This document shows, piece after piece, positions 1-11,200 of a stretch of 59,465 nt of DNA. The translations under genes were made by a program, and so were the position numbers. This stretch comes from Phaeoceros laevis (lineage: Eukaryota; Anthocerotophyta; Anthocerotopsida; Notothyladales). The stretch is from positions 75,869 to 135,333 of the forward strand of contig JBNGIQ010008999.1 in NCBI GenBank assembly GCA_049999765.1, read 5' to 3'. The stretch's first letter is position 1, and the number at the start of each line of letters is the position of its first letter. The notes under the pieces were generated by a model. That model saw nothing but the letters and a program-made list of their open reading frames with translations, had not been told where the DNA came from and ran no database searches.

Positions 1-410
1 GTTCCCAAACTGATGGATCATCTTGTGCGTGACATTGCGCAAGAACATAAGCCAGGTCCGGTCTCATGAAGGACATGAGATAGGCAAGGCGCCCAATCGC
101 AGTCGCTATGTCCATCCAGATTTGGCGGCCATTATCAGGGCTCTGATACCATGTTTAAACGTGCGTAGATCAATTGGTCATGGCGATGAACAAATGAACA
201 TTACGCAGGAGTGCAGAACACTGACGCAAGAGTCGCGTGAATTGTGTGTATTATGGTCGCGTGAACGACTTTTGTAGTTCGTCTGAAAAATAACTGTCAT
301 AACCGTCTAACCGTTCTTAACCTATATTAACTAAACAAAGCTAACTATAAGTTGCGGCATGAATAACTATATAAGCACCGAATCGTGCCCTAACCCTATT
401 TCTTCTACAC
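1..410. other. Intergenic stretch at left edge, nothing recognised
   Basis: No ORF with recognisable domains and no structured repeat was seen here. The sequence could be part of a transcript or a transposable element continuing to the left of the window, but nothing visible supports either. Confidence 0.5.
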
Positions 411-1860
411 CTAGCACAGCTTTGGACGTAAGCCAAGCTTAGGTGGCTCCGACCTGGCACTTACGTGTCAAGGGCGAAAGCTTTTTTTTCCAAATCCAGC
501 TTTCCACCAAGTACCCTTACGGATAGGCCAAAGCTCCGATTTCGTTGAAAGCTAGATTTCAAAATAAAAATTCAGATTTCACGTGCCACGTCAATTTCAA
601 ATCTGGAGCCAACAGATTTCGGCCAGATTTCGTTGTTAAACGCATTCGGACAGACAGGTGACCGAAATCTGAATTTGGGTCAAAAAAACAAATTCCCGGT
701 AAAGCGACCGCACGCGTGTCCAGTAACTCCCATTGCCAGGACATCCCTAACCGGAACACCACAAGGCGTGCACGCAGGCCTTAGCGCGAGCGTTCCTGTA
801 CGCACGCAAGTGATCTTGCTCAAGACCAGGAGGCGTTGATTTGGTTTTTTGCAGCCGCTTGTACCGTCTTCACCCCCTTCTTGATTGAGGGCACATGGCT
901 GCAGCCGCCATTATTTGCCAAGGAGCCAGCCACCGAGAATTCCAACTCTCATCCACCAGTTCTCTTTTGCATCAGAGCTGTAGGCAGCAATCGACAGGGC
1001 ATCAGAGCTGCAGGCAGCAATCGACAGGGTTTGGGCTTTTTGTGTTGCTGGTAGTGAGGAGTCAGATCAGCATCGTCCAAAAGAGCTGCATGCAAATGAA
1101 GGAGTTGGGGGACAACCACCAGACCACAAGATCTTGCATTGTTTGGTCAGGACTCAGGATGCAAACATGGTAAGGGCTCTAGCTTTAAGGGGTGGAAATG
1201 CCCAAGAACCTGCTGGGCAGGAGCAACAACAATTCGATCTTGCTAGCCAAGCAGCCCGTCGCAAGAAGCTGGCCTTAGTTCTAGTTCCTCATCGGTTAAA
1301 AAAATTATTAAAAAGGGTAAAAAGGTAAGCATGGTGCGGTAAGATTTCGACGAAATGTGGTGCATGCACCACATTTCTTTGAAAGCTGGATTTGGAAAAA
1401 AAGAGCTTTCGCCCTTGGCACATAGGCGCCAAGTCAGAGCCACCTAAGCTTTGCTTTCGTCCAAAGCTGCACCAAAGCTATGCTAGCTCATTGATCAGTC
1501 CGAGGAGGATTTTGACGAAAGTTGGTTGAAATTTAGATTTCAACCAGCTTTTGGTCCCGAAATCCGGATTTCGTGGGCTGTCCGTAAGGGTCCCAAATGT
1601 TGTGAATGCACCACAATTCATCGAAATCTTACTGCACCCTACACCCCGTGTGCGGTCGCTTTACCGGAAGTTATTTTTTTTAACCAAAATCCAGATTTCG
1701 GTCAGCTGTATGTCCGAATGCGTTATGCGTTTAGCAACGAAACTGGCCGAAATCTATTGGCTCCAAATTTCAAATTGACGTGGCACATGCTCATGAAACG
1801 CAAAACAACCAAATCTTGGGCCAATGAAATCAAGCCAAATGTATGTCCATAAGGGTCCTG
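411..1860. repeat. Complex inverted-repeat (foldback-like) block
   Basis: At least three segments recur here in inverted orientation. The 411-517 segment (contains AGCTTAGGTGGCTC and AGGGCGAAAGC) is inverted at about 1381-1490. The 575-715 segment (contains GCCACGTCAATTT, AGATTTCGGCCAG and GGTAAAGCGACCGCAC) is inverted at about 1645-1795. The 1331-1375 segment is inverted at about 1593-1638 around a TGGTGCATGCACCA-like core. The order of arms (A, B, then A', B') is not that of a simple terminal inverted repeat. It looks like a foldback element or two rearranged opposite copies. No transposase ORF is visible, so any activity would be non-autonomous. Confidence 0.6.
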
Positions 1861-1899
1861 TATATGTTAAATAGGATATATCCTGAAATTATTGTATAT

Positions 1900-2040
1900 G
1901 TTTGTTAGTATAATCGGCAATTCATTGAAACGAATCGCCGATTCATATGTAAGTTACCGCTACATAAGTAGGAATCGTAAGATAACTTTCATTGTAGACG
2001 AAAAAAATTCAAAATACCATATTTATACAGTCTCGCTCTA
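1900..2040. repeat. Remnant resembling the left end of the hAT element
   Basis: The stretch CATTGAAACGAATCGCCG, followed by CATATGTAAGTTACCGCTAC, closely matches the sub-terminal sequence just inside the left end of the hAT element at about 19525-19655. That sequence has GGCGATTCATT, a short gap, AATGAATCGCC, then GTAAGTTACCGCGAC. The shared block is about 100-130 bp at moderate identity. It suggests a second, deleted or non-autonomous member of the same hAT family. No matching right end was found next to it. Confidence 0.55.
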
Positions 2041-2157
2041 GTTTCCGTGCCTTTTTCTTCTCACACTTGTGGTGTACTCTCATGCCTTTTCTCTTCTCAC
2101 ACTTGGTGGTGTACTCTCATGTTTGGCATCATAGCCTATGGCTGCATAGGCGTAATG

Positions 2158-2322
2158 AATAATAATCATAATAATATTAATCATAATAATCATAATAATA
2201 ATCATAATAATCATAATAATCATAATAATCATAATAATCATAATAATCNNNNNNNNNNTCATAATAATCATAATAATCATAATAATCATAATAATCATAA
2301 TAATCGTAACAATCATAATAAT
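2158..2322. repeat. AAT/ATC-rich microsatellite containing a 10-N gap
   Basis: About 160 bp of a near-perfect nonamer-like repeat (CATAATAAT units). Ten Ns at 2249-2258 interrupt it, so the assembled copy number is unreliable. The open frames across it are repeat artefacts and not genes. Confidence 0.95.
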
Positions 2323-3468
2323 GATGATGATAAGCTACTCCCCCCAACAATCCATCAAGGATCTCTCTAGTATTAGGGTGGTTTTGTGTTGCGATCACTA
2401 ATCTCCGTCTAGGATCCGTTGGGACACATTGAGTTTCCTGTTCTCATTTTGATAATCGGCTCCGATTTACGGTTTGTGATTCTTAAAAATACTTTTCTGC
2501 ATGCTACTATGGGCAGGAAACTGTAAGTTCGAAGATTGTGGCATCCGACCAGTGATCAATCTGAGGTGAGTCTGGCAGATTCCACAGACCTCTTCCAAAC
2601 ACTGGTCACGCTATGTCGGCTATTTCCAATCAGCAAAACTAGGTTAGAAAACTCTGGAGAGGGACACCAAGCCTCAACGCAGTGTTCGCACCGACTGTAG
2701 ATATTGCACAAATGCGAAGGCACACACGTCGTAGATTGGACACGACTGGCAAAACCAATGTACCCATTCATTAATACAATACCGTAGAAATCTGAGATAG
2801 TTATCTCAAATCAACCATGAATCTCCACTCTAATGCAAGGAACCAATGGTGATAGTCAAACAACCCTTGCGGACAATCTAGAAACTAATAATCATTTCTA
2901 CAATGCCAAGGTGCACTCCACTAAGTACCCTTGGGCACTCACCAGGTACCAGCTCTCTCCTTGGCTGCAATAACAACCTCCTCCAACATTTCCAAATCGT
3001 TCTTGCTTGCGGCATTCTGCCTTGCAAGAAAATGAATAGACGTATCTAATCTCAAACCTGGCTTAGTTCCACACATAAAATCCACCTACATGTACAAGAT
3101 TTCCGTAACTCCTCACCACCCATGATTCAGGCAGACTCACAGAAGCAATGAGTAGTGTGTCTCTCCTCCACCCGTCATCCTCAGAAGTGCTGTCGGCAAA
3201 TTCAATGCCCCTTCCACCCAGGAACAAATGAGATAGGTAGCCCTACCAACTGACCCCAACTCACTGCGTTATAAAGACCCAGCCCCTCTCCAACTCCCTC
3301 CCGCTCTCCAGGACTCACTTGGAACATGGACCCAGGGTAAAGAATGCAAAATAAATAAATTAGTGACAACTAGTAAAACCCCTCTCCAGCCGAATGACGG
3401 CCCAATCACTCTGCATTCTGAGAGAGGTTGAACTTGTCAGGTCACATAAGAATGTAAGAACTAGAATA
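2323..3468. other. Intergenic, downstream flank of the bZIP gene
   Basis: No domain-bearing frame or repeat is seen. The right-hand few hundred bases probably hold the 3' untranslated region and polyadenylation region of the minus-strand bZIP gene that ends at 3469, but the transcript end cannot be placed. Confidence 0.5.
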
Positions 3469-6369
3469 TCAAGACACTGCGGCAGGAACCACAACTTCTG
3501 CGGAAGTTGTTCTTGAAAGATGCCTGTTGAAGATGTTTCTGCTTCTGGTGAGCTCCTTTCTCCTCTTCCTTGCTGCAGCGGCTGCAGCGGAAGCGCCAGA
3601 TGGTTTGGGTGCTGCTAGCATAGGTATTACCTGCTGCTGAACATTGTCGAAAAAGAAATGCCCTCCATGCACTGGCCCCCCCAACCCCATGAATTTCCCA
3701 GCCACCTGGGGATTCCTCATGACACCAGCCAGCCTGTTGACAGGGTGACCAGGGCCAAACGCATATGAAAGATTGGATCCAATAGCTCCGGTCAAGCAAC
3801 CATCAACTGAGTCAGGTCCACCTGGACCTCTTGGAAATGCAGAAGTCAACCCCATTAACGAAGCCTTACCACCAATCCTGCTAGATCTCCCTGAAAAGCA
3901 GGACTCCACAGGCCTGGTGGCACTTTCCTTCACGTCCGGCAGTGGCAAGACGGGCTTGCTAAGGTCACCTACCCCTGAGCTACTGGGTGGTGCTTTGTCT
4001 GTCCCAGCCCCCGCTGGTGGCGGCAAGTTAGACACTGAACTGACTTGCCTTACCAAAGGATGTTGGCCTATGGCAAGCACATGTGAAGGAGACACTTGAT
4101 CTGGAGATGCAGTGTTTCCCGGATAATGCATAGGCCTTGAAGAAGGTGTTGGCATACAAAGCGCATGAGGATGCACCATGTTCTTCACAGCTTCCTGTGC
4201 CATAGCTGCTGCAAACGCACTCCAGAGGAATGGATGCATGAGTCCTGGAGGTGGTGGCAGCATTGGAAATTGAAAAGGGGGCACAGAACTTTGTGGCGCT
4301 GGCAGGTCCACACTGTCCTTGTTGGCCGCTGATGATTCCTTCTGCCCTGTGCATATTGCCAGCTGCAAACAGCAAACCTTTCACTGTTATTCAACGAGAT
4401 CCGCTGATGAAAAAAAAACCGACCCAGTAAAAGGGGTGTTCCTGATATCCAATAGGAAGTGAACAACGTTCGAAAAGAAAAGGCACCTCCTCTTTCAGTT
4501 TGCGCTGGACTTCAAAGAGCTGCTGGAGTTCTGTATACTTCTGGTTGTACTCCTGCCGCAGAAGACATCAACACACTGTGAAACATAACAACCTACATTT
4601 CGTCTTACAGAGGAAAACTGCAGGAGTTGAAAAAGCTGATGTGAACTTGAGATCCACCTGCTTAAGACCATCCTGCTCAGATACCAGCTCAGCAGCTCTC
4701 TGAGACAACTCCTCACAGTGCAGCTGCAAGATCCATGAAGGTGTTAGTAACCTTCTCAGTTCAACTAAAAGGTAAATAAGATAAAAGCCTTACTCTCTTC
4801 AGCTATGACCGGGTTCTCATGTATGACCTAGTAGCATGACGGGCACGAGAACGTGGAAGAGACATGCCTGTTTCTTGCGAATAGTCTGCCTTGCAGATTC
4901 ACGATTAGCTTGCACACGTCGCAATCTCCGAGATTCCTTTTCAATCTGCACACCAATGCACTGGGAACCATAAGTGACGGATGATTGAAAAGCTTAAACC
5001 TGCAACGAGTATGCCCGGGCTGTTCAGCACACAACTAAATCTATCTTGATATGACACCGGTTTGCTGGATCTCGGTGAGAAGCTTCGTTTAGGTCCAACG
5101 TAGCGAGAACGGGACAACAGGCACACAGAAAAACCCCACCTCACTGAGGACAGGTCTCGACTTGACCCCGCTGCGATCAGTCGCCTTCAAAAGGCCTAGG
5201 GTCAATCCTTCCAGTGCCTCGTCTTTCACACAAAGGGACCCTGAAGCTTGCTGCTCCGAGCAGTTGATGGCTGGATCAGCCGGATGTCCACTCCTATCTT
5301 TAAGACTAGCTACAGAGAGGGTTCCTGAGCTCGACAGCTCTGCTTTCGCAGCAGCAGCTGTGACTTGACGCTTCGGCTGTCTGGACTTCTTCTTGCCAAC
5401 CTGCCCAAGTGCTTCCTCATGTTTGACAACAATAACCACGGTGTTCTTGCCATCGACCTGATGCACAGCGAGCGTACATACGGGCCGAAGTCAGGAAATT
5501 CAAGGGTTTGCAGTTGAGCGACAGTTCCTACCGATCACAACAACAGTCTAGCCGAGCCTGCTCCGGATCACGGAATTTAGCACAATCATATGAGGAAAGA
5601 TAAAATACAAGACAAGTACCTTAGGCTTCCTGACAACTGGCACCTTCTTGACAGGTCGTAAGGGTGCCGACCTATGAAGCAACGGGATACCTGTTTCCGC
5701 ATTCTCTAGCTTGGTAATGATGCTGAGGCAGGCATCACTGGCCAGCGAAGGAAGCGGCGAGCTAGGGCTCTGAGCCCGCGAATCTGGCAGTGCAAAGTCG
5801 GTACTGGAGTCGGACGAGTTGAGGCGCGTGACACAATCAGTGCTACGCTTATCGTTCCTTTCGTTGTCGCTCTGGCAACCCTCCTCGCAATTTCCTGTGG
5901 GAGCAATGGACAAAGATTTGCCGGGTTGGGAGCTGCTTGCGTCTTCACTGGTTCCTGTACCTTCAGCTTTCCTACCCCTATCCGATCTCTTCCTTGTCGA
6001 AAGCCAGCTCAGACCCGGAGGCACGACAGCAGAGGCCTTGAGCTTCACCGGAGACGGAATAACGCCAAAGTTCAATATCCCCATGAGTGCTCTGGCTGCG
6101 TCCATCTCCGTCTTTGCCTCAGTTGTATCAACATCGTCGCCCTCCTCTTCCCCTGACCTCTTCCTCTTCACGGCCCTTTTCTTCACTGAGGCAGGCGGCT
6201 TAAGCACCGGCAAGGTGTCTTTAGCACGACGCGACTTCTTTCTTTCCTTCGCTACCGCAAGTTTACTCCTCTTGGGAGCGCGAGCTCGATCCACTTGATC
6301 GCCATGGCTGCTGCTTGAAACTGCAGCCTTGCTGGCTTCCACTGCTGCCAGCGCACCCTCTTGCTCCAT
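3469..6369 (-). CDS. bZIP transcription factor with atypical basic region (Ile variant)
   Basis: Predicted nuclear DNA-binding factor of about 723 aa. The exon model is phase-consistent: 6369-5620, 5457-5140, 4945-4868, 4723-4658, 4552-4487, 4362-3469. All exons join in phase 0 and the model ends in a stop. Exon 1 (250 codons) is Lys/Arg- and Ser-rich with nuclear-localisation-like clusters. Exon 3 is the basic region, RRLRRVQANRESARQTIRKKQ apart from its first residue. It has Asn-x7 followed by Ile where most bZIPs carry Arg or Lys. Exons 4-5 supply the zipper-like helix (LHCEELSQRAAELVSEQ...). Exon 6 encodes a Pro/Met-rich tail (FPMLPPPPGLMHPFLW). A plant bZIP subfamily with this NRESARQTI motif exists, so the family call is firm; target genes are unknown. 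Intron 3 appears to use a GC donor (CAG then GCATGT at 4867). The start is the first ATG of the long opening frame. Confidence 0.85.
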
Positions 6370-8250
6370 CTTTGTCTACATGCCACCGAGCGGGACACAT
6401 TGTCAGGAGAATCTCCGCTAAATAGGTCAGACCATGCCCATGCTCACCGCAAAGTGCCTTACCTTGGACAGTCGATTAACCTGCCCCAAGATCTGCATTC
6501 CTTCCTAAATGGCTTGCAGCTTGCTAATCTAAGGAGGAAGGAGCCGTCCCCACTGACGCTCCCGCCTCAGCCACTTGCAGCTTGGCAAGGAAAGACGCAT
6601 TCAGAGCAGCCTGCGCATGACATCACCACAGACGTCGTGAGCCACCACACAACTCCCACCACCTGAGACAAGGTGCAAGTTGCCGCAAATTCACCAGCAA
6701 CAATATGACACAAGCAGCAGCTAGCCGGCTGCACTAGTTGACGTAGGCAAGGCCTCGATATAGGATACAAGGGACTACACAGCATCCATCAGAGCACCCC
6801 TCCAAGCACCAGGGATACCACCACTCAAGACCGAAACAGACACATCATACCACCCATAGACTGACACTAGAAGCCCGTGAAGGGGCCCTAAGTCGGAGCT
6901 CCGGCAATGCAACTGCCACGCAGGACTGTATTTTCCCAAACTGCATTCCACGCACCAGTCAGCAGCTAGGCTGCAGAAGCGCCAAAAGAGGAAGCAAAAC
7001 CTCGGCCAGGAATGGCTGCAAATTTGCACACTGCATCCTCCTTGCGGCGCAGTTGGTACGAACAGTGAGTCCTTGCGGGAACTCCGCCGCCTCGCGGGGC
7101 CACCAGAAAGCCCGTCTGGCTTCCCTGATCTGGAGGAGTGCCGCCAGCCGCCTACCCCGCAAAATCTGCACAAACCTTCCCAGGTTTGATCGGACCTATG
7201 AGCAGCAGCAGCCTCTGCCACAGACAAGAGCCGGCACTGTTCCTGCCCTGTACTTCCGCACTTCCATCTCCATCTTGCAGGAATTCGATGGCCTCTCAGA
7301 CAGGCGGTGCGCGACGGAGGCAACAGTTAGGCGGTGCGGATCCCAGCGGCAGTAGCGGCAGGAGGAACAGGAGCAGTAGAATGGCATGGGAGCTGCGACG
7401 GACGAGCCGCGCAAGGGACGGAAGTCGCACGGGCAGGCCTGCAGAGGCGAGGAGGCGGGGGAGCCAAGCAAGGCAGCGAAGGGGCTGGCCTGCCCCGCAA
7501 GTGGAAGGAGCAGCAAGGAGGGCGGCAAGGCGATCCGATTGCGTCCCCGGTGAAAAATGTTTCTGGGCAGGGACAGCCAGGCTGCCCACCGGGGCTCCCC
7601 ACGGGACCTCGCGCCGCCCGACATCCATCCTGTTGACCCATGTTAAGCAGCTGGGCTATTGGCGCACCCCGGTCGTGGGGAGGGGCAAATATCTGGACGG
7701 TTTGGCGGGCCGGCACATCGGCCCGGCCGGGCAGCCCTCATCCCTGCCCGTGGTGATGCGCTCCCACTCATCGGAGCGGTAAATCTTACATGAATGTACC
7801 CGTCCACGTGTCGAATGTAGGAGCGTCCTCGTCGTCGGACCGGTCCTGGACCGCGACTAGGACTTGCGCGACCGCCAGGGTGTCACTAATGGCTGACCTG
7901 GCGACCAGGCGGCAGGCGCTGGACGGCCAAAACCTTAGGGACCCCATGCCAAGTGGCATGGGGCCCGGTGACGCCTGGTTCCGTGGGGACGGGTAGGGGG
8001 TTAGGGTTATCCTCAGCGTATGGCGAATGGGAGGGGGTGCTGGAAAATAGCGGCGCCGCAAAGCACGGTGGTGGCAGCGTCCGAGGTGGAGGGCGAGCGG
8101 GCGATGCCAATTGGCGCTCCCCCTGCAGTCGGCCGACGTGGGTGCCACCTTGGCACCGTGGGCTTCCGTGGCAGGCATTTTGTCCCCGAAAACCCAGGGG
8201 TGAACGCGCTCGCGCCCTCCACGTGCTTTGCGCAAATGCGACCGTATCAT
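6370..8250. other. GC-rich upstream region of the bZIP gene, no gene seen
   Basis: This stretch lies upstream of the minus-strand bZIP start. It becomes markedly GC-rich from about 6900 to 8240, with runs such as CGGCCCGGCCGGGC near 7717. Many overlapping open frames occur on both strands, as expected from high GC, and none shows a recognisable domain. It may contain the promoter and 5' leader of the bZIP gene. The block 7300-7640 is purine/pyrimidine-skewed but not tandemly repeated. Confidence 0.5.
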
Positions 8251-11200
8251 ACAATATTTGCTAACCCACCTCGGCTTCGGTCAGATCATCTTGCGATTCT
8301 TTACAGCCAGAGTTTGGTAGTTTCTGTTCAGAAGATTACACGAAGATGTTGGCTAACGTAAATGTTGCAGCGAGAGTACAGTGTTCTCTACTAAATTAAT
8401 GACCCCCTTTTGATTGCATCATCTGTTGTGCTTCGGTGTAACATGTTCTCCGTACTAAATCCGTTCATACAAAGTTACAAACGTCGTATAATTGCAGGCG
8501 CTCTTTTCCGGCAATCTGATTACGAAGAAGTTCACTCGTCCCTTACAATCAGAGCCTCATAGGCAGAAAAGATTCTCCAACCACACAGCTGCGAGAAAAC
8601 AAGTAGTGTCTTTTCAACTTCCAATGCGAGTCTAGGGGGGTCCAACGAACAAGTTCCATTCAAATTGCTCCTCCTGTGGCCTTTGCACTGGGCTGCTTCC
8701 GGATGGTTTGCATCTCAGAAGTATGGATACTCTCCCTAAATTGGCATACGAGGCTATTATAGCAGACTAGTCTGGTGCATGTTAGCCTGCCTTTACTGAG
8801 CTGACAAGCACTTTGCCAGCCCATGCTTCTTCAGGGATGGCTTACAAGCCGAGCTTGGTCCTCCTCCAATGTCTTCTTTTGGCATTGTACCTGCACACAG
8901 GCGTAAATGAGTTGGCTTCCAGACAACATACGGAACAAGCTCATCAAGCATTAAAATAGAGCAGGCACTGGTTAGGTGAATTCAAAATCCAAGGCCACGT
9001 AAAAACAATTCAGATTTCGGAGTGAAGCTCCACTTCAGTATATCACATTACATATTTCATACCGAGCTCGACCAGACACCTAAGCGCAGGCAGCTCCAGG
9101 TGCCACATACGGACTCGGAGGCTCAGCTGTGCACAAGGGTGCTACCTTATAGTGTTGTCCGTTCGCATACGAATCCAGTGCGGAATGGGCCTGTTTTGTC
9201 TCATCTTCTTCGCCAGCTTCTTCTTGATCCGAAAAGTCTTTTGGGAAGGCTGCAGCAATACACAGGATAGTTCAGCATCACGTCATACAGGGCTGATCCG
9301 GAGTCAAAAATTGTAGGCTACACGGTAGCAGCGGCAGTTCAGACAGGTCTCCGGACACACAGGACCAGGCTCAGAACCGCCAGCAGCGTCGCACAAGTAC
9401 TGCCTGGCAACTGGCACAACGCACACATCGTGCCAGGCACGACTGCGGACATGGGGTTACACTACAAGCAGCTCACAAGCTTCTTACCATGATGATGGCA
9501 CCGCGGCGCTTCAACAACACAACAACGCAGCTCTACTCGCAGGTATGTCCAACTGAAACGAGGGAAGAGTGTTTGCCCTAGCTCAGTGTGAAAACCCTAA
9601 GTCGCTTCCAGGGCCCAGGGTTTTGTGTGAGGGCAGGCCGAAGCAGACAGTCTAAACGTCTTGTCAACTTCCACAGCTTCGACGGCCGTGAGACCTCCAA
9701 GTTGCGCCCTTCCTCGGGGTTGGCTCGGCCGCGCATCGTTGCTTCGCACAGCCTCTGTGAGTTGTATCAGGCATCTTGCAACCCCGGGCCGTTCTGAGTT
9801 ATCTGAAGTTTCAGGCCCCATGCAGATGCAATATAGTATCTGCTCAGTGTTGCATGTCCGGTGCCTCCATCATCTTTCGTGTGTCAAAAGTAGCAGAACA
9901 TGTTTGAATGCTGTCGATCTTTCTGAAGCTGTGACCCTGATGACCTCAGTCTGAAACTGTGTAAATATTGTGAGTTACAATATCACTGGATTCTTGTTCG
10001 TTCGGACTCCGGAGGCGGTCTTTCGGTTATGTTCCCTTCTCCATTCCAAAGAGGCCTATTGAAGCAGTCCAATAATAAGGGCCCTTTTCCATGTGCCGCT
10101 CCGTAAACTTCACGTCGGAGACCTGAACGTCCCATGTCACGGACGGGAAAAGGCCTTCTCCCCCAACTACCGGGGCAACGGGTTCAGCGCGTCCGGCCGC
10201 AAGGCCGTGAGCAAGGCGAGCGGGCACGCGCCGGTAAGCAGACCGGCATGTGCTCGCTCGGACCCATGCGGGCACATGACCCAAAACCAGTCTGAGCTTA
10301 CGAAATGTGTGGCGGATTATCCAAAATCTGTGCTAACAGCCTCTAACGTCTCACAACTTCCCCTTCACACCCAATTTCGTTAGCATGCACGAGACTGTTT
10401 AAAACAGGGTGTTTACAACAATTGGTAATTACATGGTGATAATTATTAACCCAATCTATTTAAAACAGGGTATTTACACCAATTGATAATTATCTGGTGG
10501 TTACTTCGATTTCCGAAAGGCCTGCTAAAAACTGTTTTAAATTGGTATTTACCAACTGGTAGTTACCAGTTAGTTTCTACCGGGACATCCCAGCATTCCT
10601 AGGCGGCCCATAGGTAGGTCATCTACAAACGAGTGCACGAACTCTATAATTTCTTACACAATGTTAGTTATCATAATAGTATAGTAGTTTTTATTGTTTA
10701 TCCAAACTGTTTCCGGCTATACGCTTGAGCCTACATATAGCCAGCCGGTTGAGAGGGTGCTAGTCGGCCAGATTTGAGATGTACCCCCCAGATACACGCT
10801 GGCCGGTGGGTTCACGTGTGTGGTACGCAAGTACACCGGACCTTGCACGGTTTGAGCTTTTGTTTGCTGGCGCCACAGAAAAATTGTATATAGACTGATT
10901 GAGGGGTCTCACCAAGCACTATCTGGCCGTGTGGAGGATACTTTCAGCACTCCATCTTTCCGGAGAAAGAATCCCACCTAAAAAATTGCAACCTGTTCGG
11001 CGTCCTCGTTCTAACAGGCACGTCCCCCCCAAACGTGGACGAGCGTGAATCACCACACCACATTTCTTATAACGTGTATCTATTACAGATCTTCGAATTT
11101 TACATTCCGTATGTAAGCGACAGTAATTCATAATCTTACCAAGAACGATGCCTGACATCAGGTCGAGGGGACTAGGGGTTCTGTCACATCACGTGGTCTT

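Noticed and set aside
2047-2398. Asn/His- or Ile/Met-rich frames across 2.1-2.4 kb
   Set aside because: Translation of the AAT-type microsatellite containing Ns.
7138-7782. A 214-codon plus frame and several minus frames at 7.1-7.8 kb
   Set aside because: High GC keeps frames open on both strands; composition is Arg/Gly/Ser-rich with no domain or conserved motif.
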